Source: Christiangramia crocea | GTDB taxonomy: Bacteria; Bacteroidota; Bacteroidia; Flavobacteriales; Flavobacteriaceae | Direction: 5' to 3' | Assembly (NCBI RefSeq): GCF_022410465.1 | Contig: NZ_JAJSON010000025.1 | Location: 1 to 64,000 of the forward strand | Length of the DNA stretch: 64,000 nucleotides | Shown: piece after piece, positions 1-8,219 of the stretch | How the letters are laid out: the number at the start of each line of letters is the position of its first letter | Position numbering within the stretch: position 1 is the stretch's first letter | The notes under the pieces: model-generated | What the model was told of the DNA's origin: nothing | The model's input: only the letters and a program-made list of their open reading frames with translations | The model's database searches: none | Program-made: the position numbers and the translations under genes

Positions 1-63
1 GATTCGAACCTGCGGCCTCCTGCTCCCAAAGCAGGCGCGATAACCGGGCTACGCTACACCCCG
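1..63 (-). tRNA. tRNA-Pro (anticodon TGG), 3' end outside window
   Basis: Read on the minus strand, the sequence begins CGGGGTGTAGCGTAGCC, folds a D-arm, and carries a GCAGG-closed anticodon stem around loop TTTGGGA, giving anticodon TGG (proline). The T-loop TTCGAATC is at the very start of the window. About the last dozen bases, the 3' acceptor strand, lie outside the window. Confidence 0.95.
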
Positions 64-191
64 AGTAATAATTATTATTTTTAGTCTTTTCCGTTCCAAA
101 TCACTTTAAAAAAGCAGCCGGGAAGCGGAGGAAATTTACCCCGATTTTTCCATTGAAAAAGAGAATAAAAAACCACAGACTAAAAATCTTG

Positions 192-274
192 CGGAGAGAC
201 CGGGATTCGAACCCGGGCATCCAAGAAGGATGACAGCTTAGCAGGCTGCTGCATTACCACTCTGCCACCTCTCC
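192..274 (-). tRNA. tRNA-Ser (anticodon GCT)
   Basis: Minus-strand class II tRNA. The acceptor stem GGAGAGG pairs with TCTCTCC (one G-U pair), the anticodon arm GCAGC-CTGCTAA-GCTGT gives anticodon GCT, a long variable arm (CATCC/GGATG) follows, and the T-loop TTCGAAT is intact. The 3' CCA is not encoded (GCA follows the acceptor), so it would be added after transcription. Confidence 0.96.
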
Positions 275-310
275 GTTGTTATAAGAACGTCGCAACTAAT
301 TTTGCGGTTG

Positions 311-341
311 CAAATGTAACTTTTACTTATAAACCTTCCAA
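311..341 (-). promoter_or_regulatory. Bacteroidetes-type promoter for tRNA-Ser
   Basis: On the minus strand a TTG (341-339) lies 20 bases before TACATTTG (318-311). This matches the Bacteroidetes -33 TTG / -7 TAnnTTTG consensus (usual spacing 19). Transcription would start near 304, about 30 bases before the mature tRNA-Ser. Confidence 0.6.
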
Positions 342-435
342 ACCTTTTATTTCTTTTTTCGGTTTAATTCCGGATAAAAATAAGGCTTTAATATTTAAAA
401 TACTTGGCTTCAGCAATCTAAGCCGGTACATTTTT

Positions 436-1671
436 TTAAACGGTTTTCTCAGATTGGATTAGTTTGTAAATATTATCTAGAATCCGACTGTGTTTTCTTA
501 CAAAAGGATTTGAATTATCCCATACATATCCCGCCAGTACCGCACAAATCTGTTCCTTGATCTGCTCATTTGGATATGGATGAAAGAATATTTCCTGTAG
601 CTTACCGGAGTACCATTCTTTTACGTAGGTAGAGAATACATTTACTCCTTTATTGATATAAGCAGAATATTCCTGTTCCCAGTCCACTTTCTCTCCATTA
701 AGTTCCCTGTAGGCAAGTTTTGCTGCGAGAAGTCCGGATTCGGTAGCAAAAGCAACACCTGAAGAAAATACAGGATCCAGGAATTCTGCAGAATTGCCTG
801 TAAGTGCAAAACCCTTACCATGAATATAATTCACATTTCTGGAAATATTCTGAAGTTTTACCGGCTCAAAACGGAATTCATAATTATCAAACCTCCCTTT
901 ATAGTAATTGGTTTCCTGTAGCATTTTTCGGAATAACACCTCATTTGTTCCTTTGAATCTATCAAACCACTCATTTGGCCCAACAAATCCAATACTGGAG
1001 GTTCCATTGGAAAAGGGAATGTACCAGAACCAGGTTTCAGTGTTCAAAACTTCAAAACTTATCTGCTCACCTTCTTTTCCTAAAGGTCTGTCTGTTTCTT
1101 CTATATGAGTGAATATTGAAGAATGATCATAGATCTTTGGTGGAGCTTCAAGTTCAAGTTTACGGGCCAGAACCCTTCCATTTCCACTGGAATCAATTAT
1201 GAAACGAGTAAAGAACTGTGATTCATATCCCGAACGGTCAATAGCCGTGATTTTCCAGATTCCATTTTGGTACTCTAGAGATTTAACTTCAGTTTCAAAC
1301 TGTATGTTAACTCCTTTTGAAGAGATTTCATCAGCCAGGACTTTATCAAAATCTGCTCTGGGCACCTGCCAGGTCCAATCCCAGCCATTTCCAAATTTTT
1401 TACTGAAATCAAAATCTGCAACGTCCTTTCCTCTAATAAAGCGGGCGCCGAATTTCTTTTGGAAGCCTTCCTTTTTTATTGCTGGTAATAACCCTGCTTC
1501 TTCAAAATTTTCCATACACCGGGGAATAAGGCTTTCACCAATGCTAAACCTTGGGAACTTCTGTTTTTCCAGAACGAGAAGGGAAGCGTTCTGTTTTTGT
1601 AAATATCCGGCAGCGACCATTCCAGATGGTCCGGCTCCAATGATGATTATATCTTTAATTTCCTTTTTCAT
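436..1671 (-). CDS. FAD-dependent halogenase-like oxidoreductase of the pigment cluster
   Basis: Predicted 411-residue flavoprotein of the tryptophan-halogenase/geranylgeranyl-reductase superfamily. Seen: an FAD-binding GAGPSG at residues 12-17; the halogenase-type motif PRFxIGESLIP at 40-50; and a WFWYIP block near residue 215 that matches the family's WxWxIP signature, which hinders monooxygenase chemistry. Family knowledge: flavin-dependent halogenases chlorinate activated aromatic rings, often on carrier proteins, and flexirubins can carry ring chlorine. It lies divergent to the tyrosine ammonia-lyase that opens the pigment cluster, so a role in halogenating the aryl head group is inferred. 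A hydroxylase or reductase role is not excluded, because the substrate site cannot be read from sequence. Confidence 0.8.
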   Translation of the reverse strand: MKKEIKDIIIIGAGPSGMVAAGYLQKQNASLLVLEKQKFPRFSIGESLIPRCMENFEEAGLLPAIKKEGFQKKFGARFIRGKDVADFDFSKKFGNGWDWTWQVPRADFDKVLADEISSKGVNIQFETEVKSLEYQNGIWKITAIDRSGYESQFFTRFIIDSSGNGRVLARKLELEAPPKIYDHSSIFTHIEETDRPLGKEGEQISFEVLNTETWFWYIPFSNGTSSIGFVGPNEWFDRFKGTNEVLFRKMLQETNYYKGRFDNYEFRFEPVKLQNISRNVNYIHGKGFALTGNSAEFLDPVFSSGVAFATESGLLAAKLAYRELNGEKVDWEQEYSAYINKGVNVFSTYVKEWYSGKLQEIFFHPYPNEQIKEQICAVLAGYVWDNSNPFVRKHSRILDNIYKLIQSEKTV

Positions 1672-1693
1672 AGATCAGAAAGAGTGCGATAGA

Positions 1694-1701
1694 CAAACTT
1701 A
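1694..1701 (-). promoter_or_regulatory. Candidate -7 box upstream of the halogenase-like gene
   Basis: Minus-strand TAAGTTTG matches TAnnTTTG and would start transcription near 1687, about 16 bases before the ATG at 1671. No TTG sits at the ideal -33 spacing, so this is a partial match. Confidence 0.4.
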
Positions 1702-1737
1702 AAGAGAATGTATGAAATGATGCGAAATATTTCTTGA

Positions 1738-1767
1738 AGAAAAAGAAAACCCCGGCATAAACCGGGG
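1738..1767 (-). terminator. Rho-independent terminator
   Basis: On the minus strand CCCCGG (1767-1762), loop TTTATG, CCGGGG (1755-1750) is followed by a T-rich tract (TTTTCTTTTTCTTC). It lies 23 bases after the stop of the 41-residue peptide gene and before the halogenase-like gene, so it separates the two transcripts. Confidence 0.8.
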
Positions 1768-1790
1768 AGTTCCTGAGATATAAGCAAAAA

Positions 1791-1916
1791 TTAATAGACA
1801 AACATTATGCTTATGAGTAGTGTAAAAAGGATTATGCTAAAATAGGCCGAGAGATCCCGGTTAAAAGATCTGTCTCTCAGCTTTTTCATGAACTCCCTTT
1901 CCTGTTTATTGCTCAT
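1791..1916 (-). CDS. Small single-pass membrane protein, 41 residues
   Basis: A short open frame starting ATG at 1916 and ending TAA at 1791. The first half is polar and basic (begins MSNKQEREFMKKLRDR). The second half is a single hydrophobic stretch (about residues 25-41, SAYFSIILFTLLISIMFVY region) that reaches the C-terminus, giving a predicted N-in tail-anchored topology. A good Rho-independent terminator follows at 1767-1738, which supports a real transcription unit. It sits between the halogenase-like gene and the tyrosine ammonia-lyase. The function is unknown; a pigment role would rest on position alone. Confidence 0.6.
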   Translation of the reverse strand: MSNKQEREFMKKLRDRSFNRDLSAYFSIILFTLLISIMFVY

Positions 1917-2145
1917 GACCAGTATTGTTTGAATATTAAATCTGTGATTAAAGTTAAAGAGTCTCCGTTAAAATCACAGTGTATAATGCAAGCCTAACCT
2001 TTTAATAAAATAGGAGTTAATATGTTAAACTTAGTTTTAAATAGAATTAAAACTTGAAACCGATTCTATAAATTAATTTCCTACCCCAGGCTCAAATCTA
2101 TTTGAAACCTACCTCTTAAACATAGATGTTTTGTATTTATTATAC

Positions 2146-2153
2146 TACATTTG
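2146..2153 (+). promoter_or_regulatory. Candidate -7 box for the pigment operon
   Basis: TACATTTG matches TAnnTTTG and would start transcription near 2160, about 45 bases before the ammonia-lyase ATG at 2206. A TTG at 2131-2133 is only 12 bases upstream, so the -33 element is poor. The rest of 1917-2205 is AT-rich with no gene that I can see. Confidence 0.4.
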
Positions 2154-2205
2154 TTAAAAGCTTTAACAGCTATCCCAAACCTAAAACTACTAGCAGAAAA
2201 GGTAT

Positions 2206-3738
2206 ATGCTGAATCTAGAAAATGCACTGGAACTTGTCGATTTTTACAGAGTTCTTTTTGATAATGAGCAAATTGACCTCGATAAAAAAACATTAAAACG
2301 ACTTGATGAAAGTTTCAGTTTCCTGAAAGATTTTTCTCAAAATAAGATAATTTACGGTGTAAATACCGGTTTTGGACCTATGGCTCAGTATAAAATAGAG
2401 AATGGCGACAGGGTCAATCTTCAGTTAAACCTTATTAGAAGTCATGCTACGGGTGCCGGGGAAATCATGGAGCCGCTTTATGTAAAGGCTTTGATGCTGG
2501 CTCGTTTAAACACTCTTTGCCTTGGGAAATCGGGAATTCATTCTTCTGTTGCAAGAACTATGATCGATATGATCAATAAGAATGTCACCCCACTTATTTT
2601 TGAACACGGTGGGGTAGGCGCTTCAGGGGATCTTGTTCAGCTGGCTCATCTTGCCCTTGTTTTGATAGGAGAGGGAGAGGTTTTTTATAAAGGAAAAAGA
2701 AGACCCACAAAAGATGTTTTCGATGAGCTGAATATTAAACCGGCTCAGATCAAAATTCGTGAAGGACTGGCGTTGATGAATGGAACCTCGGCGATGACGG
2801 GGATAGGCATTGTTAATGTCATCTACTCCAAAAGACTGCTGGGATGGGTAATATTCTGCAGTTCGGTGATCAATGAGATCGTGGAGGCTTATGATGACCA
2901 TCTTTCGGAAGAACTAAATTCATCCAAACTTCATCCAGGCCAGCAGCGAATTGCAAAACATATGCGGAGGCATCTGGCCGATTCTCAGCTTACAAGGGAC
3001 CGGAATGAACATCTTTACACTAATGGAGCTGATAAGAACACTTTTTTCAAGGAAAAGGTTCAGGAATACTATAGCTTAAGATGTGTTCCCCAGATTCTGG
3101 GTCCGGTTTCCGATACGATAGATAACTCAAGAAAGATTCTCATTGAGGAAGTAAATTCGGCGAATGATAATCCCATTATTGATGTTGAAACGGAACATGT
3201 ATATCATGGCGGGAATTTTCACGGTGACTATGTTTCCCTGGAAATGGATAAATTAAGATTGGTGATCACCAAGACCGCTATGCTTGCTGAAAGACAGTTG
3301 AATTATCTTCTCAATTCCAAACTAAACGATATTTTACCTCCATTTGTAAATCTTGGCAAATTAGGTCTGAATTTCGGAATGCAGGGTGCACAATTTACCG
3401 CGGTCTCCACCACGGCAGAAAACCAGATGCTCTCAAATTCAATGTACGTTCATAGTATCCCGAACAATAACGATAATCAGGATATTGTGAGCATGGGAGC
3501 CAATTCGGCTAATATTACCCGGAAGGTGATTGATAACAGTTTTGAGGTACTCTCTACCGAACTGGCCACCATTATTCAGGCCCTTTATTATTTGGATTTT
3601 GATAAGAAACTGTCTTCGGCAACCAAATCAAAACTTGAGATTCTGAGATCTATCATTCCTCCAATTAAAGATGACAGGCCATTATATACAGAGATCTCAA
3701 AACTGAAGGATTATTTAAGAAATAACGAAGCCTATTAA
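2206..3738 (+). CDS. Tyrosine ammonia-lyase (HAL/PAL/TAL family)
   Basis: A 510-residue aromatic amino acid lyase predicted to deaminate L-tyrosine to p-coumarate, the aryl starter of flexirubin-type polyenes. Seen: the cofactor-forming Ala-Ser-Gly triad (MIO) at residues 139-141 within GGVGASGDL; the catalytic-Tyr motif YGVNTGFG near residue 50; the substrate-selectivity stretch LIRSHATGAG, which as I recall it matches the characterised Flavobacterium johnsoniae TAL (LIRSHSSGTG) rather than plant PAL; and the conserved NSANDNPI and QDIVSMG blocks. The length is normal. It is the first gene of a long co-directional pigment operon and is followed after one base by the ketoreductase. Histidine could be a secondary substrate, but the pigment context and close likeness to the flavobacterial TAL favour tyrosine. 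Confidence 0.93.
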   Translation: MLNLENALELVDFYRVLFDNEQIDLDKKTLKRLDESFSFLKDFSQNKIIYGVNTGFGPMAQYKIENGDRVNLQLNLIRSHATGAGEIMEPLYVKALMLARLNTLCLGKSGIHSSVARTMIDMINKNVTPLIFEHGGVGASGDLVQLAHLALVLIGEGEVFYKGKRRPTKDVFDELNIKPAQIKIREGLALMNGTSAMTGIGIVNVIYSKRLLGWVIFCSSVINEIVEAYDDHLSEELNSSKLHPGQQRIAKHMRRHLADSQLTRDRNEHLYTNGADKNTFFKEKVQEYYSLRCVPQILGPVSDTIDNSRKILIEEVNSANDNPIIDVETEHVYHGGNFHGDYVSLEMDKLRLVITKTAMLAERQLNYLLNSKLNDILPPFVNLGKLGLNFGMQGAQFTAVSTTAENQMLSNSMYVHSIPNNNDNQDIVSMGANSANITRKVIDNSFEVLSTELATIIQALYYLDFDKKLSSATKSKLEILRSIIPPIKDDRPLYTEISKLKDYLRNNEAY

Positions 3739-3739
3739 T

Positions 3740-4471
3740 ATGAAATATGCACTGGTAACCGGAGGGTCAAGAGGGATTGGGAAAGCCATTTGTATTCGCA
3801 TTGCTTCCGATCTTAAATATAATATACTCCTGAATTATCATTCTAATACCGGGGCCGCTCAAGAAACCAAATCAGAAATAGAGAAAATGGGGCTTAAATG
3901 CGATATCCTGAGATTTGATGTAGCCGATCATGATTCAACTCAAAATTCAATTGAAGACTGGAAAAAAGAAAACCCGGAGGCTAAAATAGAAGTGCTTGTA
4001 AATAATGCAGGCATTACTAAAGACGGACTATTTATCTGGACCAATCAGGAAGCATGGGACTCAGTTATCAATACCAGTCTCAACGGATTTTATAACGTGA
4101 CCCAGGCTGTTTTAAAGGATATGCTAAGGAGCAGGTTTGGAAGAATCATCAATATAGTGTCGCTCTCCGGGCTAAAAGGAAACCCGGGGCAGGTAAATTA
4201 TTCGGCTGCGAAGGGAGCCATGATCTCGGCTACCAAGGCTCTCGCTCAGGAAATTGGTAAACGTAAGGTGACGGTGAATGCCGTAGCTCCCGGATTTATT
4301 AAATCAGATATGACCAGCGATTTTAATGAAGATGAGCTTAAAAAACTTATTCCTCTTAACCGGTTTGGAGAGCCAGAGGAAGTGGCTAATCTGGTAAGCT
4401 TTCTGGCTTCGGAAAAGTCCGCTTATATTACGGGGGAAGTAATAAATATTAACGGAGGTTTATATTCATAG
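3740..4471 (+). CDS. 3-oxoacyl-ACP reductase, FabG-like SDR
   Basis: A 243-residue classical short-chain dehydrogenase that reduces beta-ketoacyl-ACP with NADPH during polyene chain extension. Seen: cofactor motif TGGSRGIG near residue 8; structural NNAG near 91; catalytic Ser in the IVSLSG segment (~140); Tyr154 and Lys158 in NYSAAKGA; and C-terminal SAYITGEVININGG, typical of FabG. It starts one base after the TAL stop and ends four bases before the acyltransferase. The primary FabG of fatty acid synthesis is normally elsewhere, so this copy is inferred to be dedicated to the pigment (ApeQ-type role). Confidence 0.92.
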   Translation: MKYALVTGGSRGIGKAICIRIASDLKYNILLNYHSNTGAAQETKSEIEKMGLKCDILRFDVADHDSTQNSIEDWKKENPEAKIEVLVNNAGITKDGLFIWTNQEAWDSVINTSLNGFYNVTQAVLKDMLRSRFGRIINIVSLSGLKGNPGQVNYSAAKGAMISATKALAQEIGKRKVTVNAVAPGFIKSDMTSDFNEDELKKLIPLNRFGEPEEVANLVSFLASEKSAYITGEVININGGLYS

Positions 4472-4475
4472 ATCC

Positions 4476-5354
4476 ATGGCAACCTGGAAAGGAAAATCTC
4501 GGGGTACGCTTTTAGGCTTCAAAATCTATGTGCAGATAATTAAGAAAACCGGTCTGTATTCGGCTTATTTCGTACTTCTTTTTGTTGCAGCCTATTTTAT
4601 CTTTTTTTCTTTTACTTCTACTAAAAGCACCTACTATCTATTCAGAAAAAGACTTGGCTATTCACCAATAAATTCGGCGTTGCATGTATACCGGAGCTAT
4701 TTTACTTTTGGCCGTATTCAACTGGACCGTATTGCCATTACCAGTGGTTTGAAACATAAATTCACTTTCGAGTTTGATGGAATTGAACATATTAACGCTC
4801 TTTTGAAGCAGAAAAAAGGAGGGATATTACTCACAGCTCATATTGGGAATTTTAATCTTGCCAAGCATTTCTTTGAAGAAAAACATTCTGAAGCCACCGT
4901 TAATCTTGTGGTTACAGATTTTGAACACAGGCAGATCAGGAATTATCTGGAGTCGGTCACCGGAAAGTCGGAAGTCAGGATCATAGTTTTGAAAGAAGAC
5001 CTCAGTCACGTCTTTAAGATGAAGGAAGCCCTGGCTAATAACGAATTACTTGTTTTTGCGGCAGACAGATATTTAAAACATTCCAAAACCTATAAGGCTG
5101 AATTTCTGGGAGAAACGGTTAATTTTCCACAGGGGCCGTTTAAACTTGCAGCAAGAAATAAAATTCCTGTCTTATTTGTACATTTAATGCGTGAAAAGAA
5201 TTTTCACTATCATTTTTATGCCAGGCCATATATTCCAAAAGAATTTAAAGCCAGTGAAATCTTAAAGGCTTATTTGGAAGACCTGGAGAAAATGGTGAAA
5301 AAATATCCTCATCAGTGGTATAATTATTATGACTACTGGAATGATTTCAGTTAA
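4476..5354 (+). CDS. LpxL/HtrB-like lysophospholipid acyltransferase
   Basis: A 292-residue membrane acyltransferase of the lipid A biosynthesis (LpxL/LpxM) superfamily. Seen: one N-terminal hydrophobic segment (~residues 26-46) and the block GGILLTAHIGNFNLA with His122, matching the family's H..GN(W/F) active-site motif. Known family members move acyl groups from ACP to lipid acceptors. APE and flexirubin clusters regularly encode such an enzyme, so transfer of the finished aryl-polyene acyl chain to a membrane acceptor is the likely job. The acceptor cannot be read from the sequence. It overlaps nothing; the dehydratase starts 3 bases later. Confidence 0.85.
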   Translation: MATWKGKSRGTLLGFKIYVQIIKKTGLYSAYFVLLFVAAYFIFFSFTSTKSTYYLFRKRLGYSPINSALHVYRSYFTFGRIQLDRIAITSGLKHKFTFEFDGIEHINALLKQKKGGILLTAHIGNFNLAKHFFEEKHSEATVNLVVTDFEHRQIRNYLESVTGKSEVRIIVLKEDLSHVFKMKEALANNELLVFAADRYLKHSKTYKAEFLGETVNFPQGPFKLAARNKIPVLFVHLMREKNFHYHFYARPYIPKEFKASEILKAYLEDLEKMVKKYPHQWYNYYDYWNDFS

Positions 5355-5356
5355 TT

Positions 5357-5806
5357 ATGGCAGAAAACCTTTTGCATCACCCTATAACCGCCCTTGAAGA
5401 GATCATAAAATTAATTCCTCAGAAAGAACCCTTTGTTTTTGTAGATACTCTTTTTGAATACACTGCTTTGACTGGGATTACAGGTTTTACGGTGCCGGAA
5501 GAAAATGTTCTGCTGGATGAGAACAGACTTTCTGAAAGTGGATTAATAGAACATATGGCACAGAGTATGTCACTGCACAGGGGTTACCAGGGATCTCTTA
5601 ACGGACAAACAAAACCCAAGACCGGTTTTATCGGGCTTATCAAAACAGTGGAGATATTTGATTGCCCTGAAGTAGGAGAGAAGTTAAAGACCTATGTTGA
5701 GATTCTTCATGAGATCATGAACGTGACTTCTGTATCTGCTAGAACCGAAAATGAGATGGGAAAGGTGATCGCCACTTCCGAAATGAAAACCGTTACGGTA
5801 GAATGA
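5357..5806 (+). CDS. ApeP-like hotdog-fold 3-hydroxyacyl-ACP dehydratase
   Basis: A 149-residue hotdog-fold protein. It begins with the family-like run ITALEEIIKLIPQKEPFVFVD and contains the conserved LIEHMAQSMSLHRGY helix, in which the Glu-His pair lies where FabZ/ApeP-type dehydratases place the catalytic residues. It would remove water from the 3-hydroxyacyl-ACP intermediate to give the enoyl unit that stays as a polyene double bond. Its last four bases (ATGA) overlap the start of the thioesterase, so the two are translationally coupled. A non-catalytic hotdog partner for the second dehydratase at 11860 is an alternative. Confidence 0.8.
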   Translation: MAENLLHHPITALEEIIKLIPQKEPFVFVDTLFEYTALTGITGFTVPEENVLLDENRLSESGLIEHMAQSMSLHRGYQGSLNGQTKPKTGFIGLIKTVEIFDCPEVGEKLKTYVEILHEIMNVTSVSARTENEMGKVIATSEMKTVTVE

Positions 5807-6222
5807 ATGAAAGTGCATTGAAGAGTATCATAAAATTGAAAGTTCGCTTTCATGAATGTGATCCTTTACAGATCGTCTGGCATGGGAATTACCTCAAATA
5901 TTTTGAAGAAGGCCGGGAAGATTTCGGTAAAAAACATAATATTTCTTACCTGCACGCAATAGAGAAAGGCTTCTCAACACCTATAGTTAAATCTGTTTGT
6001 GAACATAAACTTCCTCTTAAGTATGGAGATGAGTTTGAAGTGGAGACCTCTTTTGTGAATTCTGCAGCTGCAAAGATCATTTTTCAGTATAAAATATTCT
6101 CTTCGGGGAAACTTATCTGTACCGGTGAAACAACTCAGGTCTTTACCGATAAAAATTCAGAATTAGTGCTTAACAATCCGCCGTTTTTCTTAGATTGGAA
6201 ATCGAAAATGGGCTTGATTTAA
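5803..6222 (+). CDS. Acyl-CoA/ACP thioesterase, 4-hydroxybenzoyl-CoA thioesterase family
   Basis: A 139-residue hotdog-fold thioesterase. The segment VRFHECDPLQIVWHGNYLKYFEEGRE matches the YbgC/4HBT signature, with the catalytic Asp in HECDP and the HGNYLKYFE helix. It would hydrolyse or proofread thioesters on the aryl-polyene ACP (ApeH-type role). The ATG at 5803 overlaps the stop of the upstream dehydratase (ATGA), and the next gene starts directly after its stop codon. Confidence 0.88.
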   Translation: MNESALKSIIKLKVRFHECDPLQIVWHGNYLKYFEEGREDFGKKHNISYLHAIEKGFSTPIVKSVCEHKLPLKYGDEFEVETSFVNSAAAKIIFQYKIFSSGKLICTGETTQVFTDKNSELVLNNPPFFLDWKSKMGLI

Positions 6223-7368
6223 ATGAAAAGGAATTACCTGCTAAGTGATTCGATTATTTCTCCGTTGGGTTTTGGAACTGATGCAAACCTGAAGGCGATT
6301 CGTAGTGGTGGATCGGCTTTGAAATTCCATACTAATTCACGATTCCTTAAAGACGGTTTTTATGCAGGTCTGATCCCTGAAAAAGCTATAGATGAACATT
6401 TTAGTGATATTGGTGCTCCGGCTATGTTTACCAAGCTTGAAAAACTGATGATCCTTGCCGTTCAGCAGATTCTGGATCAAAATCCGGGGCTTGAAATGCA
6501 AGATACAGGGCTTATAATTTCTACCACCAAAGGAAGTATTGACCAGTTAGGAAAAGATGAGTTTCCGGAAGACAGGCTTTTCCTGTGGAAACTGGCAGAA
6601 GTTATAGCAGATTTCTTCCAAATTAAAAAGAAACCCGTGGTGGTTTCTAATGCCTGTATTTCGGGTGCACTCGCCGTTAAGACCGCAAACGATTTGATAA
6701 CAGCCGGAAGGTTTTTAAATGCTATTGTGGTTGCTGGAGATCTAGTGTCAGACTTTGTGCTTTCAGGCTTTCAGTCATTTCAGGCTATAAGTGAAAAACC
6801 ATGCAGGCCTTTCTCCAGTGACCGGACGGGGATCAGTCTTGGAGAAGCATCTGCAGCAATATTAATTGGCCCGGAGGCTGGTAAAAATGAGGATAGAATT
6901 TCATATATCGATGCCTGTACAGCCAATGATGCGAACCATATTTCAGGACCAAGCAGAACAGGGGAGGGGCTTTATTTAAGTATATCCAGGCTGCTTGCGG
7001 CTAATAATATCGAACCTGAAGAAATAGATTATTTGTCCGCTCACGGTACCGCTACAGAATTCAATGATGAGATGGAGGCTATTGCTTTTAATCGCGCCGG
7101 ACTGGAGAAGGTTCCCGTGAACAGTTTCAAAGGATATTACGGGCATACTTTAGGCGCATCTGCTTTAATAGAGACCATTCTCACAAAACACAGTCTGCTG
7201 GAAAATGAACTTTTTACTTCGCTGAATTTCTCAGAGGTGGGGGTTTCTATACCCTTGAATATTATTAAGGAAAATCGTAATAAGAAACTAAGTCTCGCAT
7301 TAAAAACGGCTTCCGGTTTTGGCGGGTGTAACCTGGCCATGTTATTAAAAAAGGAAGTATATGAGTAA
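6223..7368 (+). CDS. Beta-ketoacyl-ACP synthase (KAS I/II type), catalytic
   Basis: A 381-residue ketosynthase with a complete Cys-His-His triad: Cys145 in NACISGA, His274 in SAHGTATEFND and His308 in YYGHTLGAS. It condenses malonyl-ACP with the acyl or aryl chain. It abuts the thioesterase stop and overlaps the next frame by eight bases. That next protein is a truncated ketosynthase-like polypeptide, so this enzyme may work as a heteromer with it. Slightly shorter than the usual ~410 residues. One of two apparently active ketosynthases in the cluster, corresponding to the ApeR-type position in aryl-polyene clusters. Confidence 0.9.
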   Translation: MKRNYLLSDSIISPLGFGTDANLKAIRSGGSALKFHTNSRFLKDGFYAGLIPEKAIDEHFSDIGAPAMFTKLEKLMILAVQQILDQNPGLEMQDTGLIISTTKGSIDQLGKDEFPEDRLFLWKLAEVIADFFQIKKKPVVVSNACISGALAVKTANDLITAGRFLNAIVVAGDLVSDFVLSGFQSFQAISEKPCRPFSSDRTGISLGEASAAILIGPEAGKNEDRISYIDACTANDANHISGPSRTGEGLYLSISRLLAANNIEPEEIDYLSAHGTATEFNDEMEAIAFNRAGLEKVPVNSFKGYYGHTLGASALIETILTKHSLLENELFTSLNFSEVGVSIPLNIIKENRNKKLSLALKTASGFGGCNLAMLLKKEVYE

Positions 7369-7966
7369 GAACCTATTCATAAAGGATTCGGTGATCATAC
7401 GGAATGGAAAGCTACTCAGGAACGGGAAAGTCGTCGTGCAAAACTATCCCGATCAAAAGCTTTCATCATTTCTGAAGGAAATTTATAAAGATCAGGAACT
7501 TAAGTATCCCAAATTCTTTAAAATGGACAAGCTATCCAAACTGGGGTATCTGGCAAGCGAGATCTTGTTCCAGAATATAGAACCTGATCCTGAAACTGCT
7601 CTTGTATTTTCCAACGCTGCTTCCAGTCTTGAAACTGATAATGCCTATGCAGAAACCATGAATGATTTCCCGTCTCCTTCAGTTTTTGTTTATACCTTGC
7701 CAAATATTATGCTTGGGGAAATAAGCATTAGATTTCAGCTTAGATCCGAGAATATATTCCTGGTTAGTGAAGACTTCGACCCAGGTCTTTTTATAGACTA
7801 TTCCAAAACATTATTTCAACAGGAAAAAGCCAGGGAAATTGTTTGTGGCTGGGTTGACTTGCACAATAGCGATTATGATGTATTTTTGTGCCATATTGGC
7901 CCTGAGGGACGATACGATTTTAATGAAGAAGAGCTAAAGAAATTATACTTACCTACACATGAGTGA
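7361..7966 (+). CDS. Truncated ketosynthase-like protein without active-site residues
   Basis: A 201-residue protein resembling only the middle of the ketosynthase N-terminal half. Visible similarities are ALVFSNAASSLETD (KS: TGxGxxxxD), PSPSVFVYTLPNIMLGEISIRFQLR (KS: PxxxxxTxPNxxxGxIAIxxGLxG) and the following strand. Where the KS catalytic Cys should stand there is LVSEDFDPG, with no Cys, and the C-terminal half with both histidines is absent. It overlaps the preceding active ketosynthase by 8 bases and the ACP gene by 8 bases. Inferred: a scaffold or chain-length partner rather than an enzyme. I cannot assign a specific function. Confidence 0.65.
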   Translation: MSKNLFIKDSVIIRNGKLLRNGKVVVQNYPDQKLSSFLKEIYKDQELKYPKFFKMDKLSKLGYLASEILFQNIEPDPETALVFSNAASSLETDNAYAETMNDFPSPSVFVYTLPNIMLGEISIRFQLRSENIFLVSEDFDPGLFIDYSKTLFQQEKAREIVCGWVDLHNSDYDVFLCHIGPEGRYDFNEEELKKLYLPTHE

Positions 7967-8216
7967 CCTGCATACTGAATTAAAAAAAAGCATTATTGAA
8001 CAGTTAAACCTTGAAGATATGGAGGTTAGCGAAATAGATAATGACGAACCTCTTTTTGGGGATGGTCTGGGGCTGGACAGTATCGATGCCCTTGAACTTA
8101 TAGTGCTGCTGGAAAAGGACTACGGAATTAAACTTTCAGATCCCCAGCAGGGAAAGGAAGTCTTTAATTCTATAAATACAATGGCTGATTTTATCGAGAA
8201 AAACCGGACCAGGTAA
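7959..8216 (+). CDS. Acyl carrier protein
   Basis: An acidic 85-residue carrier protein. Ser41 in the GLDSIDALELIVLLE motif is the expected phosphopantetheine attachment site. It would carry the coumaroyl starter and the growing polyene. It is the only ACP in the window, whereas known aryl-polyene clusters usually encode two. The start overlaps the end of the ketosynthase-like gene by eight bases and the next ketosynthase begins three bases after its stop. Confidence 0.95.
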   Translation: MSDLHTELKKSIIEQLNLEDMEVSEIDNDEPLFGDGLGLDSIDALELIVLLEKDYGIKLSDPQQGKEVFNSINTMADFIEKNRTR

Positions 8217-8219
8217 TTT

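Noticed and set aside
1-275. tRNA-linked integration site
   Set aside because: No integrase, direct repeat or foreign-looking block lies next to the two tRNA genes.
1199-1702. 167-codon frame on the plus strand opposite the halogenase-like gene
   Set aside because: It is antisense to a well-conserved flavoenzyme, its translation shows no family motif, and it has no promoter-like sequence.
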